64,000 bases of DNA from a bacterium (GCA_019637795.1 JAHBUY010000008.1:1-64000); one strand, 5' to 3'. Counted from the stretch's first letter, positions 38,618 through 50,979 are shown. Numbers and translations are program-made. Notes: generated from the letters alone by a model not told the origin.

Positions 38618-39196
38618 ATGGACGAACTGCGCACGGAGGCCTACGGACCGGAGGGCGACGCGGCGCGGCACCTGCCGCTGGCGGAGCTCGAGGCGGGCCT
38701 GGCAGCGTTGCCGGCGACCCCCAGGGATGGCGGGCGACTGGCGTTGATTCTCCGCCGCCATCCCGACGGGCGGCGTGAAACCCCGCAGCGCGTCCACCTC
38801 GCCCCGGCGCAGGGCGTGCCCGGCGACGGTTGGGCGCGCCGCCCGCCGCGCGACCCGGAGGCCGAGCTGGCAGTGATCCGGCGCGACGTCGCCGAGCTGA
38901 TCGCCAACGGCCAGCCGCTGACCCTGTTCGGTGACAACCTCTTCGTCGACCTCGACCTCTCCGCCGGCAACCTGCCGTGCGGCAGCCGCGTGCGGGTCGG
39001 CGACGCGGTGGTCGAGGTGACCGCCAAGCCGCACAACGGCTGCCTCAAGTTCCGCGGCCGCTTCGGCGGCGATGCGCTGCGCCTGGTGCAGGCGCCGGCG
39101 ACCCGTCACCTCAACCTGCGCGGCGTCTACTGGCGGGTGAGCGAGGCGGGCGACGTGTACAGTGGGGCGCCGATCACCGTTCTGTCGCGCGGCTGA
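38618..39196 (+). CDS. MOSC-domain protein
   Basis: A 192-residue protein resembling single-domain MOSC proteins related to molybdenum-cofactor sulfurase C-termini. Seen: GDNLFVDLDLSAGNLPCG, the strand RVRVGDAVVEVT and the conserved Cys in KPHNGCLKFRGRFG; substrate or carrier role unknown. GAGGGAG seven bases before the ATG fixes the start. The last 22 codons plus 65 bp downstream recur at 46462-46596, so its 3' end forms one boundary of the accessory island. Confidence 0.75.
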   Translation: MDELRTEAYGPEGDAARHLPLAELEAGLAALPATPRDGGRLALILRRHPDGRRETPQRVHLAPAQGVPGDGWARRPPRDPEAELAVIRRDVAELIANGQPLTLFGDNLFVDLDLSAGNLPCGSRVRVGDAVVEVTAKPHNGCLKFRGRFGGDALRLVQAPATRHLNLRGVYWRVSEAGDVYSGAPITVLSRG

Positions 39197-39261
39197 AGGC
39201 ACCGGCAGCGGCTCCGGCGCGCCGCGCGCGGTCGGCCGTCAGCGCGAACATCCGCCTCGCC
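39127..39261 (+). repeat. 135-bp direct repeat, copy A
   Basis: This segment, from the last codons of the MOSC gene through its downstream flank, aligns without gaps to 46462-46596 in the same orientation, with about 10 mismatches in 135 positions. Copy A sits at the end of an intact gene; copy B sits in relic DNA. The two bound a 7.2-kb accessory stretch. Confidence 0.9.
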
Positions 39262-39320
39262 TGCGGGGCCGCGTCTGAGCGCGTCTGGGCGCCCGGGGCC
39301 GACGACGCGGGGTGGCGGAG

Positions 39321-39600
39321 TCAGCTCGGGTCCGCGGACAGGCAGCTCGGGTGAGGTGGGGGCAGCGGCGGTGGCGGCTGCAGGGGCAATCCGAGGTGCG
39401 CCAGGATGCGGGCGATCACGCGCGGGTCGGCGATGGTCGCCACCAGGCGCAGGCGCCCGCCGCAGGCCGCGCACGCCAGGACGTCGAGGCCGAAGCTGCG
39501 GCGCAGGAGCTCGACCCAGGCGACGTGGCGCGGACGGACATCCCCCGCCGGGGGCGGGCGCGGCGCGGCGGGCGGGGCGGGAGGGCGTGGGAGGGCGCGT
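39321..39600 (-). pseudogene. IS91-family transposase, C-terminal remnant
   Basis: Reading the minus strand from about 39600 to a stop at 39321 gives a typical IS91-type transposase tail: RHVAWVELLRRSFGLDVLAC, then the AACGGRLRLVATIADP zinc-like segment, then ILAHLGLPLQPPPPLPPP. Only the last 90 or so codons remain; no HUH rolling-circle catalytic region is present upstream. Its 3' end faces copy A of the direct repeat, 60 bp away. No function expected. Confidence 0.6.
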
Positions 39601-40069
39601 AGTGTGCGTAGTCCGTATGAGCTGGCGATTTCACATCACCGTCAGTATCAGACGTTGGCGACCGGTAGCCCCGAGGGGGCGGCATAACGAACTGCCCGCG
39701 CCACTGGCAAGGAAGAAGTTGGTCCATCAGAGCCACAGAGCCACAGCGACGGACCAGCGCGGGCCGCGCCTGCCGCAGCACGCGCACGACGCCTACGCCG
39801 AGGCACACCCGGCGCCGGTTGTGGCCGCACCTGCCCCGTCGCATGACGAGGCGTTTGCCCGGCTCGGCATCGAGCTGACCAGGGAGAGCACCCGCAGCGG
39901 CAAGGATGCTGTCGGGATGATCGGCAACACCTACGCCCACCTCCCCAGCTCCGCGCTCTGAAGCAGGCGGGCGTGGTGTGGGGGCCGGTGAAGAACGGGC
40001 GGACGTGGACGTGGTTGACCTTTGCTGACCGGCTGCCCAAGGTGCTACCGGCGCTGAAGGGAGACGACC
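39601..40069. other. decayed DNA between the IS91 remnant and a small gene
   Basis: About 470 bp without an intact gene. Short plus-strand stretches look like former coding sequence: AFARLGIELTRESTRSGKDA runs to a stop at about 39961, and VWGPVKNGRTWTWLTFADRL follows in a different frame. These could be one broken mobile-element gene. Too short to classify. Confidence 0.45.
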
Positions 40070-40249
40070 ATGATCGAGCTGCCGCGGACCACGACGTATC
40101 AGGAGGAGATGGAGGCGCTGGGCATCCCGGCGGGGGTGAGCGAGCGGGCGTATCGGATGGCGCGGGAGGATCTGGTGACGGGGGTGATCGACCCCCTCGA
40201 AATCAACGAGGCGGCGCGCCGCTATCAGAAGCAGTTGTCCGCGAGCTAG
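40070..40249 (+). CDS. small protein (59 residues) next to the IS481 element
   Basis: A short gene starting at ATG 40070 with AAGGGAG about seven bases upstream and ending TAG at 40247-40249. The product is acidic and helical (YQEEMEALGIPAGVSERAYR, then VTGVIDPLEINEAARRYQKQ). No family recognised. Its stop codon lies inside the 6-bp target duplication of the IS481 element, so the insertion occurred exactly at its end and left the reading frame whole, though any downstream cotranscribed gene was cut off. Confidence 0.5.
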   Translation: MIELPRTTTYQEEMEALGIPAGVSERAYRMAREDLVTGVIDPLEINEAARRYQKQLSAS

Positions 40250-40250
40250 A

Positions 40251-41288
40251 TGTAACGGCCAAGTACGTTGTTCACCCGGGGACTCCTGGGGCAAAGAGGT
40301 TGTGCGGCAACTTCAGAGCCCAGGAGGGAATTCCCCGGATGAGACTGCACCGTAACGCGAAGACGACGCCGAAGGCGAGAGCGTTGATCGTGCAACGAGT
40401 CGAGACCGAAGGCTGGACGGTGGCGGAGACCGCAGAGGCCTTCGGGGTGAGCGAGCGCACGGTGCACAAGTGGCGCGCCCGCTGGCGCGTGGGCGGCGCG
40501 GCCAGCTTGGCGGATCGGGGCTCGGCGCCGACCCGGATCCCGCATCGGACGCAGGGGCGCCGCGAAGCGGCGATCCTGCGTCGGCGGCGCCAGCGGTGGC
40601 CGATCGCGCAGATCGCCCACCATCTGCGGCTTCCGCGGTCCACGGTCGGCGCCGTCGTGCGCCGCCATGGCCTGGGCCGCCTGCCCCCGGTGACGGCTCC
40701 CCCGCCGCTGCGGCGGTACGAGCGCGCCCGCGCCGGGGAGCTGTTGCACCTGGACATCAAAGCCTTGGGCGGCATTGGGCGCATCGGCCACCGCATCCAC
40801 GGCGATCGCCGCACTCGCGTCCGCGGCATCGGCTGGGAGCAGGTCCACGTCTGCATCGACGACGCGAGTCGCGTCGCCTACGTCGAGGTCTTGCCGACCG
40901 CGACGGCCGCCGACGCCGTCGGCTTTCTGCACCGTGCCGTGCGCTGGTTTCACCGGCGGCGCATCCGCGTCGAGCGGGTCATGACGGACAATGGCTCGGC
41001 CTACGTCGCCGCGGCCTTTCGCGCCGCCTGTGACGCTCTCGGCGTGCGGCACCTGCGGACGCGGCCCTACACGCCACGGACCAACGGCAAGGCCGAACGC
41101 TTCATCCAGACCTTGCTGCGCGAGTGGGCCTATCAGCGGCCTTATCGCTCTTCGGCCTGGCGTCGGCGGGCGCTCCCGCGCTTCGTGCGCCACTACAACT
41201 GCTCGCGCCCCCACTCCAGCCTGCACTACTCGCCGCCCCTGCGTCGCCTCAAGGAGCTTGCCGCATGAACAACCTGCCTGGTTGCAAC
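40251..41288 (+). mobile_element. complete IS481-family insertion sequence
   Basis: A 1038-bp element bounded by TGT at 40251 and ACA at 41288. The terminal 24 bases (40251-40274 and 41265-41288) are imperfect inverted repeats matching at 17 of 24 positions. The 6-bp direct repeat gctaga flanks it at 40245-40250 and 41289-41294, a target-site duplication. Size, TGT/ACA ends and the single DDE transposase are typical for IS481. The transposase stop lies within the right repeat. Everything needed for activity appears intact. Confidence 0.9.
40339..41268 (+). CDS. IS481-family DDE transposase
   Basis: A 309-residue transposase. N-terminal HTH (VQRVETEGWTVAETAEAFGV followed by SERTVHKWRARW), a second DNA-binding segment (WPIAQIAHHLRLPRSTVGAV) and an rve-type DDE core: first Asp in LLHLDIKAL, second Asp in VMTDNGSAYV, and Glu in NGKAERFIQTLLREWAY. 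The C-terminus has the usual YNCSRPHSSLHYSPP. AGGAGGG lies about ten bases before the ATG. No frameshift or missing catalytic residue; probably functional. Confidence 0.93.
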   Translation: MRLHRNAKTTPKARALIVQRVETEGWTVAETAEAFGVSERTVHKWRARWRVGGAASLADRGSAPTRIPHRTQGRREAAILRRRRQRWPIAQIAHHLRLPRSTVGAVVRRHGLGRLPPVTAPPPLRRYERARAGELLHLDIKALGGIGRIGHRIHGDRRTRVRGIGWEQVHVCIDDASRVAYVEVLPTATAADAVGFLHRAVRWFHRRRIRVERVMTDNGSAYVAAAFRAACDALGVRHLRTRPYTPRTNGKAERFIQTLLREWAYQRPYRSSAWRRRALPRFVRHYNCSRPHSSLHYSPPLRRLKELAA

Positions 41289-41294
41289 AGCTAG

Positions 41295-41845
41295 AGAGCA
41301 GCTCCAAGATACCCCGTACCCAGAGCCGGCCGAGCCGCTCAACGCGGCGCCCGCCGGCTTGCTGCTCTACGATCAGCCGGCTGACGTTCGGCTGATCGGG
41401 AGCGCCTATCGCCGCGGCGAGCGCGGCTTCCTGCTGGCGAACGAGGCACAGCGCCGCTGCCGGTGCTGTGCCTCACCTGCGCCGCCGACTCGAGGTCTGA
41501 TTCGAACTACATCAAGATCGCGGTTCCCGGCACCGCCAGGTGAGATCACGACCCTCGCGTCGGCACCGGTGAGACCCTGCCCGCGACGGTCGAGACGACG
41601 CACTTCCGCGATCAGATCACCGTGAAGCTCAAGGACCTCCGGAAGCCGCGGACGGGGACGTACCTGGGCATCGTCCACCTCGACGAGCGAGCGCTGGTGC
41701 AGGCCGTGGCCGAGATCCAGGCCGCGGACGGCAGCGACGACAGCGCTCCCCTCCCGCCTCGCCGCCCAGCAGCGGCAACGGCGCCGGCACCGAGAGCAAG
41801 TCCAGGACCGCGAAGAAGCGCGGCGGTGGCAAGAAGAAGCGCTGA
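41295..41845 (+). pseudogene. frameshifted remnant of unknown gene(s) downstream of the IS
   Basis: Coding-like stretches in three different plus frames: PADVRLIGSAYRRGERGFLL (near 41380), NYIKIAVPGTAR (near 41510), and KLKDLRKPRTGTYLGIVHLD (near 41630) ending in a frame switch to a basic tail AKKRGGGKKKR with a stop at 41843. Read across frames they resemble one or two small genes ended by a Lys-rich tail, broken by indels. I cannot name a family. Probably debris of a plasmid or phage segment; sequencing error is the alternative. Confidence 0.4.
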
Positions 41846-41937
41846 CGTCGGGGCGTGCCGCACCATCGGCGCCTGTTGAAGAAGAAAATCGAACGCTCGC
41901 GGCGGCGGCGCCGACGGGAGCGGCGCCCGCCGGCCCG

Positions 41938-45927
<3,990 letters not shown>

Positions 45928-46083
45928 GCGTTACGAGGGCTTTCCCCGGTAGGCAGGACCTCCCGCTTACCCCACCCCGCCGACCGCGCTCAAGGCCGAA
46001 TCGCCCGCCGCCCGCCTACAGAGGGGCTGGAAGCGGGCCCGATCTCGTTCCGCCCAGCCGCCGTCTGTGCTCTCAGCGCCCCC

Positions 46084-46380
46084 ATGTCGGACGAGATCGC
46101 CCTCCTCGATGCCACCGCGCAGGCGGAGCTGGTGCGCTACATCACCGACAAGTTCCTCGCCGCCGGCCTGGTCATCCTCGGCCGCACCAACACCCCCGAG
46201 CTCGGCCTGCTGCCGACCACCGAGCCGGAGGCGCTCGGCCCCACCCGCAACCGGTGGCAGCCATCGCACAGCTTCGGCGGCTCCAGCGGCGGCTCGGCGG
46301 CGGCGGTGGCGGCCGGCATCGTGCCGGCCGCGCACGCCAGCGACGGCGGCGGCTCCCGCCACGCGCCGCCGCACGGGTGA
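46084..46380 (+). pseudogene. doubly deleted amidase-signature relic
   Basis: The frame opens with a normal amidase N-terminus (IALLDATAQAELVR) but then jumps to the later family segment FLAAGLVILGRTNTPELGLL, so roughly 80 residues are missing in frame. It continues through SFGGSSGGSAAAVAAGIVPA and the serine-containing HASDGGGS motif, then runs into unrelated residues and a stop. The rest of the enzyme, about 330 residues, is absent. The catalytic Lys of the Ser-Ser-Lys triad falls in the internal deletion. Not functional. Divergent from the kinase fusion gene. Confidence 0.75.
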
Positions 46381-46461
46381 TTCACCGCCCGACATCCGTA
46401 ATGGGTTACGGCGGGCGCGGCCAACGGCGGAGCTGGCGGGGGCAACGGCGGCGGCGGCTGG

Positions 46462-46596
46462 CTACTGGCGGGTGAGCGCGGCGGGCGACGTGGACAGCGG
46501 GGCGCCGATCACCGTTCCGTCGCGCGGCTGAAGGCACCGGCGGCGGCTCCGGCGCGCCGTGCGCGGTCGGGCGTCAGCCCGAACATACGCCTTGCC
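46462..46596 (+). repeat. 135-bp direct repeat, copy B
   Basis: Gapless alignment to 39127-39261, about 93 percent identical. It carries the last 22 codons of a MOSC-like gene (RVSAAGDVDSGAPITV) plus stop and flank, but no MOSC gene body lies upstream, only the amidase relic and 80 bp of unrelated DNA. It marks the right boundary of the accessory island. Confidence 0.9.
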
Positions 46597-46629
46597 CGTG
46601 CGCGCGGGCTTCTGGTAGGCGCGAACGAG

Positions 46630-46992
46630 ATGGTGCGGTTGTCCAGACGTCGGCCGATGGCGCAGGCGCTCCTCGCTGCCGCCACCTTGTTGCTGCAGGT
46701 GGTGGTGCCGGCGATCCATCCCCTGCACGGCGCGGCGGCGTCGGCCGATCACGGCCGGCACGCCGCCTGCGCCCCCGTGTCGGGTCACGTCGATCACGGG
46801 CTCGGTCACGACGCGGTCGCGTGCGTCTTCTGCGCCGCCGCCGCGCAGGGGCGGGTCGGCGCGCTCAGCGCGTCGGTCGCCCCGCTCGCGGTGCGCCTGG
46901 CGCTCGACACCGTCGTTCCGTCGCTTCCGCATGGCACCACCGCGCCGTCGCTGACCCGCGCGGCGCCACGCGCGCCGCCGGCGCGCGTCTGA
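46630..46992 (+). CDS. small exported His-rich protein (DUF2946-like)
   Basis: A 120-residue protein with a signal-like hydrophobic segment (ALLAAATLLLQVVVPAIHP), a His-rich middle (HPLHGAAASADHGRHAACA and GHVDHGLGHDAVACVFCAA) with a C-x-x-C pair, and an Ala/Pro tail. This resembles DUF2946-type small metal-associated envelope proteins. The gene lies 100 bp before the outer-membrane protein gene of a zinc-type ABC locus on the same strand, so a metal-binding or chaperone role is plausible. ATG 46630 used; ATG 46657 is an alternative. Confidence 0.6.
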   Translation: MVRLSRRRPMAQALLAAATLLLQVVVPAIHPLHGAAASADHGRHAACAPVSGHVDHGLGHDAVACVFCAAAAQGRVGALSASVAPLAVRLALDTVVPSLPHGTTAPSLTRAAPRAPPARV

Positions 46993-47095
46993 GCCAGCCG
47001 AGCCCCCCGTCCGATTGACCGTTCGACCGGCCCCGCGCCGCGTCGGACCCGGTGACGCGCCCGCGCGCGCCGCCGCAGGCGAGGAGACGAGTGCG

Positions 47096-48658
47096 ATGGT
47101 CCAGTTGCCCCATCGGCGCGGCGGCATCTGCGCCGCCGTGGCGTGCGCGATGTTCGCGGCCGCGCCGCTGCAGGCGCAAGCCCCAACCGCGGCCGACTTC
47201 GAGGTGTTGAAACAACAGATGCAGGAGCTGATGCGACAGAACGCCCAGCAGCAGAAGCAGATCGAACACCTGCAGCGGCAGGTCGAGACATTGCAACGCG
47301 CGCCCACGCCGGCGGCCGTGGCGGCGCCGGCGTCGCCGAGCCCGGGAGCGGTGCAGGCGGCGGCGCCGGCGGCGACGCCGAGCGAGCAGCAGGCGCTCGA
47401 CAAGGCGCTCGCCGAGGTGCAGCCGCCGACCAATCTCGAGAATCCGGCCGGCCTCAGTGCCGTCAGCGAGTCGCAGGTGCCGCCGCTGCTGTCGCAACGA
47501 GTCGGCCCGGCGGATCTGCGGCTGATCGACATCTCGTTCGACGTGCTCTCCGCCGTCGGCTCCTCCACCGCCAGCGGCCAGGACCTGCGCGATCTGCAGG
47601 CGGGCGCCCACGATCCCAACCGCCGCGGCTTCACCTTCCAGCAGGGCGAGCTGTCGCTCGCCGGCGCCGTCGATCCCTACCTGCTCGGCGAGGCGCACAT
47701 CGTCTTCACCGACTCGGAGGTCGACCTCGAGGAGGCGTTCTTCGTCACCACGTCGCTGCCCTGGGACCTCCAGGTGCGCGGCGGATACTTCCTCACCGAC
47801 TTCGGCCGCATCAATCCGGTCCACCCGCACGCCTGGACGTACCAGGACCAGCCGGTGGTCATCACCCGCATGTTCGGCGGCGAGGGGCTGCGCTCGCCCG
47901 GTCTCGAGCTGAGCTGGCTGGCGCCGCTGCCGTGGTTCTCGCAGCTCACCGTCGGCATGCAGAACGGCGACCAGGGCGACCTGACGGTGAGCTTCCTCGA
48001 CGGCGAGGGCGGCATCGGCGGCCGGCCGGCGGTGGTCACCGGCGTCCACACGCTGCAGGACTTCGTCTACCTGACGCGCTGGGCGAACTCCTGGGACATC
48101 AGCCCCGAGATCACCGGCCTGATCGGCCTCTCCGGCACCTATGGCGCCAATACCACCGGTCCCGCCGCCTCGACCTTCATCTACGGCACTGACCTCACCT
48201 TCAAGTGGCGTCCCGCCGACAATTTCCGCGGCTGGCCATTCGTCACCTGGCAGAGCGAGGTGCTGGCGCGCGACTACACCGCGGCGGCGTACACGGCGGG
48301 CAGCGACCCGGCGTTTCCCAACGACCTGCCGAGCGCCATCCTGCGCGACGCCGGCTTCTACTCCCAGCTCACCTGGGGCTTCCGCTACCAGTGGGCGGCG
48401 GCGCTGCGCGGCGAGTACGCCTCCGGCGCCGGCCAGAGCGTGATGGACGGGATGCTGGTCAGTCGCCAGGAGGATCCGTTCCGCGGCGACCGCACGCGCA
48501 TCTCGCCGCTGCTCATCTTCCAACCGTCGGAGTTCTCCCGCTTCCGGCTGCAGTACAACTACGACTACGCGACCTTCCTCCCCGGCAATCACAACGCCAA
48601 CAGCGTGTGGCTCGGCATCGAGTTCCTCTACGGCACGCATGCGGCCCACAAGTACTGA
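47096..48658 (+). CDS. outer-membrane beta-barrel protein of the metal uptake locus
   Basis: A 520-residue exported protein: signal peptide (residues 1-27), a coiled coil (VLKQQMQELMRQNAQQQKQI to about residue 65) like the trimerising N-terminus of porins such as OprP, an Ala/Pro linker, then a beta-barrel domain of alternating strands with frequent aromatic girdles (GQGELSLAG-type strands, DLQVRGGYFLTDFGRINP, LEISW- and QYNYDYATF-type strands). It ends HKY rather than the usual Phe. Placement 16 bases before the ZnuA-like gene suggests a metal-specific outer-membrane channel. No TonB plug domain or TonB box is seen. Confidence 0.72.
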   Translation: MVQLPHRRGGICAAVACAMFAAAPLQAQAPTAADFEVLKQQMQELMRQNAQQQKQIEHLQRQVETLQRAPTPAAVAAPASPSPGAVQAAAPAATPSEQQALDKALAEVQPPTNLENPAGLSAVSESQVPPLLSQRVGPADLRLIDISFDVLSAVGSSTASGQDLRDLQAGAHDPNRRGFTFQQGELSLAGAVDPYLLGEAHIVFTDSEVDLEEAFFVTTSLPWDLQVRGGYFLTDFGRINPVHPHAWTYQDQPVVITRMFGGEGLRSPGLELSWLAPLPWFSQLTVGMQNGDQGDLTVSFLDGEGGIGGRPAVVTGVHTLQDFVYLTRWANSWDISPEITGLIGLSGTYGANTTGPAASTFIYGTDLTFKWRPADNFRGWPFVTWQSEVLARDYTAAAYTAGSDPAFPNDLPSAILRDAGFYSQLTWGFRYQWAAALRGEYASGAGQSVMDGMLVSRQEDPFRGDRTRISPLLIFQPSEFSRFRLQYNYDYATFLPGNHNANSVWLGIEFLYGTHAAHKY

Positions 48659-48674
48659 GATGCGAGGCCCGACC

Positions 48675-49718
48675 ATGAAGCGCACGATGTTCCCTGGAAT
48701 CGTCGGCCTGTTGCTGGCGGCGCTGCCGACGGCGGCGGCGGAGCCGCTCAAGGTGGTCGCCACCGTGCCCGAGCTGGGGGCGCTGGTGCGCGCCGTCGGC
48801 GGCGATCAGGTTGCCGTCACCGTGCTCGCCAAGCCCACCGAGGATCCGCACTTCGTCGAAGCCAAGCCGAGCTCGGTGAAGGCGCTGAGCGAGGCCGACC
48901 TGTACGTGCAGGTCGGTCTGCAGCTCGAGATCGGCTACGCGCCGGTGCTGCTGACCGGGGCGCGCAATCCCGACGTCCTCCCCGGACAGAAGGGCCACGT
49001 CGACGCCTCGACCGTGGTCACCCCGCTCGAGGTGCCGGTGGGCACGATCGACCGCTCCATGGGCGACGTGCACCCCGTCGGCAGCCCGCACTACCTGCTG
49101 GACCCGCTCAACGGCCTCAAGGTGGCGGCGCTGCTGCGCGATGCGCTGAGCGCGCTCCGGCCCGCCGAGGCGGCCACCTTCGCCGCCAACTACGACGCCT
49201 TCCGCCAGCAGTTGGACGTCGATCTGGTCGGCCCGGCGCTGGCCAGGCGCTACGACGCGGAGAAGCTGGCGACGCTGTTCGAGTACGGCAAGTTGCTCCC
49301 GTTTCTCGAGCAGCAGGGGCAGGCGGCGGAGCTGGGCGGCTGGCTCGGCGCCCTGGCTCCCTCCCGCGGCGCCAAGGCGGTGGACGATCACCCGATGTGG
49401 ACCTATTTCGCCCGCCGCTTCGGCCTCGACATCGTCGGCCACCTCGAGCCGAAGCCGGGCGTCGCGCCGACCACCAAGCACCTGCAGGAGATCGTCGAGC
49501 TGATCCGGGCGGATCGCGTGCCGCTGGTGCTGGCCGCCGCCTACTACGATCCGCGCCACGCCGACTTCGTCGCCGCGCAGACCGGGGCGCGGGTGGTGCG
49601 GATGGCGAATCAGGCCGGGGCGCGTCCGGGAACGGACGACTATCTGGCGATGGTGAGCTACAACGTCGAGCAGGTGGTGGCGGCGCTGCGGGCGGCGAGT
49701 CCGGGCGCTCCCGGATGA
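48675..49718 (+). CDS. ZnuA-like metal ABC transporter substrate-binding protein
   Basis: A 347-residue periplasmic cluster 9 (A-I) binding protein for Zn, Mn or Fe. Signal peptide (residues 1-20), then VVATVPELGALVRAVGGDQV, the ligand segment TEDPHFVEAKPSS (first His), GDVHPVGSPHYLLDP (second His) and the C-terminal lobe. The His-rich loop of many zinc-specific ZnuA proteins is missing, so the metal is uncertain. The ATG at 48675 is preferred because it starts directly before the signal peptide. Seventeen bases after the outer-membrane gene; its ABC partners follow after an inverted RHH gene. Confidence 0.85.
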   Translation: MKRTMFPGIVGLLLAALPTAAAEPLKVVATVPELGALVRAVGGDQVAVTVLAKPTEDPHFVEAKPSSVKALSEADLYVQVGLQLEIGYAPVLLTGARNPDVLPGQKGHVDASTVVTPLEVPVGTIDRSMGDVHPVGSPHYLLDPLNGLKVAALLRDALSALRPAEAATFAANYDAFRQQLDVDLVGPALARRYDAEKLATLFEYGKLLPFLEQQGQAAELGGWLGALAPSRGAKAVDDHPMWTYFARRFGLDIVGHLEPKPGVAPTTKHLQEIVELIRADRVPLVLAAAYYDPRHADFVAAQTGARVVRMANQAGARPGTDDYLAMVSYNVEQVVAALRAASPGAPG

Positions 49719-49836
49719 TGCGCTGCCAGGAGCTGTGTGGGAGCGCACGCCAGAGGCGGCGCGGCGGCACCGCGATGGGCGGCGGCGCGGTCGAATGGGC
49801 GGTGGGCGCGGCGGCGGGCCGCGCCCACCGCGTGGA

Positions 49837-50097
49837 TTACTCGCTCGGCAACGGCAGCGGCGGGCGGCCGCGCCGCGGCGGGCGCTGGCCGGTGCGGTTG
49901 GCGCGCGCCGGCAGGGTCGCCTTGGCGGCGTCCAGCCCTTCGTTCAGCAGTGCGATGACGACCGCGGTCTTCGAACACCCGAGCTCCTCGGCGACGCGGT
50001 CGATGCCTTCACTGACGTTGTCGGGCACCTTCACGTTCATCAGCTTGCTCGGCATTTTCTTGCGCTCCAAGTCCGATAGCCGCAAATCTGCTCGCAT
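49837..50097 (-). CDS. ribbon-helix-helix (CopG/Arc-type) DNA-binding protein
   Basis: An 86-residue protein whose core MNVKVPDNVSEGIDRVAEEL then GCSKTAVVIALLNEGLDAAK is the beta-strand plus two-helix ribbon-helix-helix fold. The tail is basic and Pro/Arg-rich (RGRPPLPLP). A purine-rich AGAAAGGA precedes the ATG by about eight bases. It lies in reverse orientation between the ZnuA-like gene and its ABC genes. It lacks the NikR metal-binding ACT domain, so it is not a classic nickel repressor; it could regulate the divergent znuCB-like genes or itself. No partner toxin gene is visible. Confidence 0.75.
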   Translation of the reverse strand: MRADLRLSDLERKKMPSKLMNVKVPDNVSEGIDRVAEELGCSKTAVVIALLNEGLDAAKATLPARANRTGQRPPRRGRPPLPLPSE

Positions 50098-50126
50098 GAT
50101 TCCCTGTCCTTTCTCCCATCCTCTGG

Positions 50127-50143
50127 CAGCAGCGACTGCTGCG
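50127..50143. promoter_or_regulatory. palindrome in the RHH/znuC divergent region
   Basis: Perfect 7-3-7 inverted repeat GCAGCAG-N3-CTGCTGC, 30 bp upstream of the RHH gene start and 86 bp upstream of the ABC ATPase gene. Short symmetric sites of this kind are typical operators for dimeric RHH proteins. No experimental support. Confidence 0.35.
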
Positions 50144-50229
50144 TACCCCATCGTGCTACTGGAGTATCAGCCCCTTTGCAACTTCGCGGCGTCGACGATC
50201 GCTCATATGCGGCCGCTGTCGGAGGCCAT

Positions 50230-50979
50230 GTGGTAGGCGATCCGCCGTCGACCCGCGGCGTCGCGCCGCTGCTGCGCGCCGAGGGGCTGACGCTCCGCTA
50301 CCGGCAGCAGCCGGTGCTCGACGACGTGACGCTCAGCGTCGGCGCGGGCGAATTCTGGTTCCTTCTCGGCCCCAACGGCGAGGGGAAGACGACGTTTCTG
50401 CGGGCGCTGCTCGGCGAGCTGGCGCCGGCCGGCGGCCGTCTGGTGCTCGACGAGGCGGTGCGTGATCGCGCCGCGGTGGGCTTCGTGCCGCAGCGGTGCA
50501 CGCCGAATCCGATCCTGCCGACGACCGTGCGCGAATTCGTCGAGCTCGGGCTGGTCGGCGTGTGTGTCGATGCGGCGCAACGCCAGGCGCGCGTGCAGTG
50601 GTCGCTGGCCCATGCCGGCCTCGCCGGCCTCGAACGCCGCAGCTATTGGGCGCTGTCGGGCGGCCAGCGCCAGCGCGCGCTGGTGGCGCGGGCGCTGGTG
50701 CGGCGGCCGTGCCTGTTGATCCTCGACGAGCCGACGAACCATCTCGATTTCCTCATCGAGCAGTCCATCCTGGACGTGCTGGCCGCGCTCAACCGCGAGG
50801 AGGGAACCACCATCCTCTTCGTCACCCATGCGCTGCACCTGGCGGCGCGCTATGGCACGCACGCGGCGCTCTTCCACGGCGGTCGGGTCGAATCCGGGCC
50901 CGCGGCCGAGCTGCTGCGCCGCGAGCGCCTCACGCGCGCCTACGGGGTGGTGCCGGCGGGGCCGGAGCCGACGGCGTGA
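50230..50979 (+). CDS. metal ABC transporter ATPase (ZnuC-like)
   Basis: A 249-residue ABC ATPase: Walker A GPNGEGKTT (Glu where Ser or Cys is usual), Q-loop GFVPQR, signature LSGGQRQR, Walker B LLILDEPTNHLD and the switch His in VTHALHL. The GTG at 50230 preceded by GGAGG gives the right domain start; TTG 50176 is in frame upstream. The stop overlaps the permease GTG in a GTGA arrangement. With the ZnuA- and ZnuB-like proteins it completes a cluster 9 type metal importer. Confidence 0.88.
   Translation: MVGDPPSTRGVAPLLRAEGLTLRYRQQPVLDDVTLSVGAGEFWFLLGPNGEGKTTFLRALLGELAPAGGRLVLDEAVRDRAAVGFVPQRCTPNPILPTTVREFVELGLVGVCVDAAQRQARVQWSLAHAGLAGLERRSYWALSGGQRQRALVARALVRRPCLLILDEPTNHLDFLIEQSILDVLAALNREEGTTILFVTHALHLAARYGTHAALFHGGRVESGPAAELLRRERLTRAYGVVPAGPEPTA

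Noticed and set aside
49837..50097. RHH protein as the antitoxin of a toxin-antitoxin pair
   Set aside because: No small toxin-like gene on the same strand upstream or downstream; neighbours are metal transport genes.
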